From an uncultured Sphingobacteriales bacterium (GTDB lineage: Bacteria; Bacteroidota; Bacteroidia; Chitinophagales; Chitinophagaceae), in the NCBI GenBank assembly GCA_946887085.1, contig CAMPKG010000129.1:1-8815 (forward strand): a DNA stretch of 8,815 nt. The letters are read 5' to 3'. Positions 6,007 through 8,815 of this stretch are shown one piece after another. The notes beneath the pieces are model-generated. The model worked only from the letters and a program-made list of their open reading frames with translations, had not been told where the DNA came from and did no database searches. Numbering within the stretch: position 1 is the first letter of the stretch; each line of letters opens with the position of its first letter. A program made the translations under genes and the position numbers.

Positions 6007-6357
6007 TTAGTCGTTACACTCGTGATCGTTATACTGGCAGCATTCCGGCAGCTTTTTATAGTCGGCTTCCGTTGCCGCCACCTTGTCTGAGCTGTGACCT
6101 GCTTTGGCTACCGATGCAAGGATAGCTTCTGCGCTGGTTTTAGACGGCTTATATACCACGGTTAACTCGTGTGTCTTCTTATCCCACTCGGCGCGTTTCA
6201 CACCATTGACGAAGGCAGCGTTCTCTATGCGCTTTTTGCACATGCCGCAGTTACCTTCTACTTTAAATTTTTCAGTGGTCACTGCTTTCTCCTTGTCTTG
6301 TGCAAATACGAAAACAGAGGATGTTATAATGAAGATAAAAACTATTAAACGTTTCAT
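6007..6357 (-). CDS. Periplasmic heavy-metal-associated (HMA) domain protein
   Basis: This is a 116-residue protein with a signal peptide 1-20 (MKRLIVFIFI start, cleavage near VFAQ/DK). Residues about 27-92 form an HMA (ferredoxin-like, CopZ/Atx1-type) domain with the metal-binding C37-G-M-C40 at the usual loop before helix 1 (KKRIENAAF), the GVKRAEWDKKTHELTVVY strand pair, and a closing GHSSDK. A short tail adds an adjacent pair C106-C107 (LPECCQY) and H112/C114 (DHEC), giving extra possible ligands. The family binds Cu(I) or other soft metals and passes them on by ligand exchange. Here export implies a periplasmic carrier. The gene ends 11 bp before the TonB receptor, so the two are almost certainly co-transcribed. 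The likely partner is the receptor or the HYC_CC_PP-type protein encoded upstream. Which metal it carries cannot be read from the sequence. Confidence 0.93.
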   Translation of the reverse strand: MKRLIVFIFIITSSVFVFAQDKEKAVTTEKFKVEGNCGMCKKRIENAAFVNGVKRAEWDKKTHELTVVYKPSKTSAEAILASVAKAGHSSDKVAATEADYKKLPECCQYNDHECND

Positions 6358-6416
6358 TTGTTCACTTATTAAATGGTTATAGAATCAACATTTCGATACT
6401 TAAAGAGTAACGAGTG

Positions 6417-6830
6417 CTAACCATAATAAGTGAAACTCGAGTGCAGCTTATATAAGGGTATCTGTTGCCAAAGGCCGGGAGGCGCATTAGGCATATGAGC
6501 ATTGGCTGCAAAGGCTACCGAAATAGCAGGTGCATCCGGCACTGAAAAATATTGCGGGAGTATCGCCGCGAAACTATTATCTGCCAGCTTTAGTTTGAAA
6601 GCAGTAACGATATTCTGGTCTTCAGAAACCTTGGCCGTGATGACCTCGTCCTTGCAGCAGCCGTCTTCCTCTTCAGGTACATCGCTGCAGTCATCGCCGG
6701 CACAGCCGTCACTTTCTACATACACATTCCACGACTCCAGCTCCTGCCCGCAATAGTGCGCAGTGATCATGATACCTGATACTGCTAACAGGTAGATGAA
6801 CATGACCGGTATGACGAGAAGCCTTTTCAC
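6417..6830 (-). CDS. HYC_CC_PP-type small exported protein (GTG start)
   Basis: From a GTG at 6830 this is 137 residues beginning MKRLLVIPVMFIYLLAVSG, a good signal peptide or N-terminal membrane anchor. The frame is open further up to a TTG at 6863, but that adds 11 residues before the Lys-Arg and hydrophobic stretch and would overlap the promoter box at 6848-6855, so the GTG is preferred. The next ATG falls inside the hydrophobic segment. The protein has H25-Y26-C27, C43, C48, the pair C58-C59 in an acidic loop (EEEDGCCKDE), and P117-P118 near the C-terminus. This matches the Bacteroidota family I know as HYC_CC_PP, of unknown function. Position between the outer-membrane barrel and HMA genes fits a periplasmic or membrane-anchored metal-binding role (inference). 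The C-terminal half (84-137) is free of cysteine and ends in aromatic residues. Confidence 0.8.
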   Translation of the reverse strand: MKRLLVIPVMFIYLLAVSGIMITAHYCGQELESWNVYVESDGCAGDDCSDVPEEEDGCCKDEVITAKVSEDQNIVTAFKLKLADNSFAAILPQYFSVPDAPAISVAFAANAHMPNAPPGLWQQIPLYKLHSSFTYYG

Positions 6831-6847
6831 TGTTTGGAAAGATAAGA

Positions 6848-6879
6848 CAAAGTTAAAGCTCAATGTGTTAACGAAACAA
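6848..6879 (-). promoter_or_regulatory. Bacteroidota-type promoter for the HYC_CC_PP-type gene
   Basis: On the minus strand, TTG (complement of 6877-6879, at the end of a T-run) is followed after 21 nt by TAACTTTG (complement of 6848-6855), a full match to TAnnTTTG. The box ends 17 nt before the GTG at 6830, allowing a short leader of about 10 nt. This would start a second transcript covering the HYC_CC_PP-type, HMA and TonB receptor genes. It also helps choose the GTG start. A weak 5-bp hairpin (6883-6887 with 6894-6898) leading into the T-run lies just upstream and might end the preceding transcript. Confidence 0.5.
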
Positions 6880-6929
6880 AAAAATCTGTTATAAGATTAT
6901 GGTGGGATGTTATATAATTACGGACTATC

Positions 6930-7934
6930 TCATCCTTCCGGCTGCGAATGTGCAAAGAACCGGTAGGCAATCCCAACTGTATGCAAATATTGCGAAGCTA
7001 CTTGTACTTTGTTCACGTATTGGTACAAAGGAAATTCGCTGAGTGCGTATATTGTCAGCGAATTACGACTGTAACTCAGCTGCGGCACAACGGAAAGTTG
7101 CTTCATTCCGGTAGCAGATACATCAAAATTGTAGTAGGCGAGATTATACAGGTCTTCATTATATTTCATGGTGCCGATCAATTCTCCTTTCAGTTGTAAT
7201 GTCACCCCAAGTTTGTCAAAGAAGGTTTTGCCCGCAAACATCGAAATACTCGCATAATCGCCGAATTTTATGCCCTGCGGATTCCAGCCTTTCCGTACGT
7301 ACAGCAAATTGCTGAACACCCGGAAATCTTTTGTGGGATAGCCACGAAATGCAAACAGATAGAAAATAACATCGTTTGATCCTGTAGTAGGTTGCACCGC
7401 CGGTGGCATCGTCAGGTGATATACATCTCCTGTATACGGCTCAACAAACTTTGCACTATCGTTATACCGCCCAATCGGTATCTTATATCCAAGCCCTACG
7501 GTCACCTCATCACGCGTTTTTTCCGTATTGTGCGTATAGACAGTGTAACGAGGGAAAATAACCAGGTCACTTGGTCCTGAAGACCTCATCGTATCAGCCT
7601 TGTTGAGTCCTATTTGGGTCCTGTCAAAATAATAGCCCCCTTCCAGGGATAATGTCAGAGCTTTGGTAATGCCATAGGATAAACGTGTGTATAAAAAATC
7701 CGATCCATAATAATCAAGAAATTTCTTCTCCGGCTTATCGCCGTTCAGGAATCTTTTTGTAGACAGGCGTTGGAAATTGACATTAACTTCGAATTGCCTG
7801 TCAGCTAAAACTCCCTGTGAAGTCCCGCCCGCAATTGGGCTGCCGCTGCCTGCAGAACAGCAACCTTGTGCCAATACCTTATTCGATGGTATCAACAACA
7901 GGACCAGCAGCGAGCTACATGCAACGAACTTCAT
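6930..7934 (-). CDS. Outer-membrane beta-barrel protein with N-terminal Cys-Cys motif
   Basis: This is a 334-residue protein with signal peptide 1-23 (cleavage near VLAQ/GC). The mature chain opens G-C25-C26-S-A-G-S-G-S-P-I-A-G-G, a small-residue segment I associate with a conserved Bacteroidota barrel family of unknown function. The preceding residues do not form a lipobox, so it is probably not a lipoprotein. The rest alternates in amphipathic strands rich in Tyr, Phe and Gly (for example LTLSLEGGYYFDRT, DVIFYLFAFRGYP, SISMFAGKTFF, LTIYALSEFPLYQY, TVGIAYRFF), as in a 10-14-strand outer-membrane barrel of the transporter/phenol-degradation-like class. A short tail SQPEG follows the last strand. 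The gene starts 11 bp after the thioredoxin-like gene and is followed by the HYC_CC_PP-type gene. A porin or export role for a metal or a metal-complexing compound is possible but not shown. Confidence 0.8.
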   Translation of the reverse strand: MKFVACSSLLVLLLIPSNKVLAQGCCSAGSGSPIAGGTSQGVLADRQFEVNVNFQRLSTKRFLNGDKPEKKFLDYYGSDFLYTRLSYGITKALTLSLEGGYYFDRTQIGLNKADTMRSSGPSDLVIFPRYTVYTHNTEKTRDEVTVGLGYKIPIGRYNDSAKFVEPYTGDVYHLTMPPAVQPTTGSNDVIFYLFAFRGYPTKDFRVFSNLLYVRKGWNPQGIKFGDYASISMFAGKTFFDKLGVTLQLKGELIGTMKYNEDLYNLAYYNFDVSATGMKQLSVVPQLSYSRNSLTIYALSEFPLYQYVNKVQVASQYLHTVGIAYRFFAHSQPEG

Positions 7935-7945
7935 CCGAAATTTCT

Positions 7946-8746
7946 CTATTTTGAAATGGTAAATTGTAAAATGGCTTTTGCATTGCCCGTCTTCAGGTGC
8001 ATATTGTATACACCGGGCTGAAGGGCATTGACGTTTATAACTTCGTTATTCTTACCTGCATGTCCGCTTCTTGTATCTGACAGGACTTTTTTCCCAACTA
8101 CATCAAATACGTCTATACCCACAGTTTGATCGCGCTGCAGTGTAAAATCAAGATGCAAACTACCCCTGGCAGGATTTGGATATAAATTGTAATCAACGGC
8201 GCCTTTTACGAGATCTTCGGTTGAAGCAGGTGTCAAGGCATTGAAAATGGCAGATTCGATACCGGAAGGATCATTAGCGGCATCATTGAATTTGTTAAAG
8301 AATATCTTATGGCTGGTTCCTCCCACGATGCAGATATGTGGCATGCCAGTGCCTCCATAATTATCCTCGTCAATAGCATCACCCGAGGGAGCATTCTCGA
8401 AAACATCCATATTAGCAGGGCCAATGTTATTGTTTGAAGCCCAATTAGCCAGGTAACTGCAGTTTTGGTCAGCAAGATCGTCGATAAGGTAGAACTTTAC
8501 CCGTCCGGCATATTCGGGCTTGGCATTATATGCTTTCGCAATATTGTAGGCGGTTTTTACCGGTGCGACACATGTAAGACAAGGCATAATCCAGGCCAAT
8601 ACCACCACTTTCCCATTGTCTAGTTCTGTGAACAGTGTATGACTGTTTGAATTGCAATCGGTTGCTGTAAAATCAGTAGCCGTTGTCTGACCCAAACAAA
8701 AAACCGACTGGCAAGATATCATCAAAAGTAAAATTGCATTTTTCAT
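7946..8746 (-). CDS. T9SS-sorted thioredoxin-like protein
   Basis: From the ATG at 8746 this is 266 residues: signal peptide 1-20 (MKNAILLLMI start, cleavage near CLGQ/TT), thioredoxin-like domain about 22-172, and a type IX secretion type A sorting domain about 187-266. The redox motif is C56-L-T-C59 after strand KVVVLAWIMP. The cis-proline loop is G-T-G-M-P136-H. Further cysteines are C31, C96 and C139. The sorting domain shows YNLYPNPARGSLHLDF, the central VFDVVGKKVL, LQPGVYNMHLKT and a Lys-ending last strand, as expected for surface delivery by the T9SS. The frame stays open upstream to the window edge, with another ATG at 8800 giving 18 extra residues, but only the 8746 start puts a normal signal peptide first. 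It is the first gene visible in the cysteine-rich cluster. A disulfide reductase, metallochaperone (Sco-like) or peroxiredoxin-like role cannot be separated here. Confidence 0.85.
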   Translation of the reverse strand: MKNAILLLMISCQSVFCLGQTTATDFTATDCNSNSHTLFTELDNGKVVVLAWIMPCLTCVAPVKTAYNIAKAYNAKPEYAGRVKFYLIDDLADQNCSYLANWASNNNIGPANMDVFENAPSGDAIDEDNYGGTGMPHICIVGGTSHKIFFNKFNDAANDPSGIESAIFNALTPASTEDLVKGAVDYNLYPNPARGSLHLDFTLQRDQTVGIDVFDVVGKKVLSDTRSGHAGKNNEVINVNALQPGVYNMHLKTGNAKAILQFTISK

Positions 8747-8815
8747 ATGTGTAAGTTTCAAAAGCAATATACAACAATTGAAGAAAATTGGCTCGTTCAT
8801 TTTGTTACAAAAAGG
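8747..8815. other. Upstream region of the thioredoxin-like gene
   Basis: These 69 bp hold no recognised gene. There is an A+T-rich stretch with a short inverted repeat TTTTGT/ACAAAA around one base (8800-8812). No full TTG plus TAnnTTTG pair was found for the minus-strand gene; TATATTGC is a partial box without a well-placed TTG. The promoter may lie beyond the right edge. Confidence 0.3.

Noticed and set aside
5541..6125. Plus-strand open frame of 194 codons spanning the receptor start and the HMA gene end
   Set aside because: It crosses two well-supported minus-strand genes and shows only low-complexity, Ser- and Val-rich antisense translation.
6883..6898. Five-bp hairpin next to a run of seven T (minus strand) after the barrel gene
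   Set aside because: The stem has one G-C pair and five pairs in all, too weak to call a terminator; the T-run is also explained by the promoter -33 region.
8747..8800. N-terminal extension of the thioredoxin-like protein from the ATG at 8800
   Set aside because: The 18 extra residues precede a normal signal peptide that starts at the ATG at 8746, so the shorter form is more likely.

Overview
The window looks like chromosomal DNA of a Bacteroidota bacterium, most likely near Chitinophagales/Sphingobacteriales (inference). The support is a SusC/TonB-type receptor with an N-terminal carboxypeptidase-regulatory-like domain, a type IX secretion (T9SS) C-terminal sorting domain, a HYC_CC_PP-type small protein, Bacteroidota-type promoter boxes (TTG, then TAnnTTTG) and almost no Shine-Dalgarno sequences. 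No tRNA, rRNA, insertion sequence, CRISPR or phage gene was seen.

Layout. Left part, all on the minus strand: an exported isoaspartyl peptidase/L-asparaginase (872-1906), an unrecognised 79-residue protein 9 bp downstream (623-862), a small zinc-ribbon (zf-TFIIB) protein (258-536), and the first 75 codons of an acyl-CoA carboxylase carboxyltransferase subunit running off the left edge (1-225). Overlapping palindromes fill the 32 bp between the last two. Middle: divergent from the asparaginase is a plus-strand exported protein (2009-3286) of a family often labelled 'asparagine synthetase B' although it lacks that enzyme's domains. It converges on a MmcQ/YjbR-family gene (3382-3729) across an A+T-rich palindromic spacer built of 9-nt GTTAA units.

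Right part, all on the minus strand, transcribed right to left: a T9SS-sorted thioredoxin-like protein (7946-8746), an outer-membrane barrel whose mature N-terminus starts with a Cys-Cys motif (6930-7934), a HYC_CC_PP-type exported protein (6417-6830), a periplasmic heavy-metal-associated (HMA) domain protein (6007-6357) and a TonB-dependent receptor (3743-5995), followed by the MmcQ gene. Gaps of 11, 99, 59, 11 and 13 bp suggest one or two transcription units.

How they may work together: four successive products (barrel, HYC_CC_PP protein, HMA protein, receptor plug) each carry an adjacent Cys-Cys pair, and the fifth has a CxxC thioredoxin motif. This is consistent with a cell-envelope system handling a soft metal, most plausibly copper. 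The metal and the direction of transport are inferences. This cluster is the best candidate here for an under-described system.
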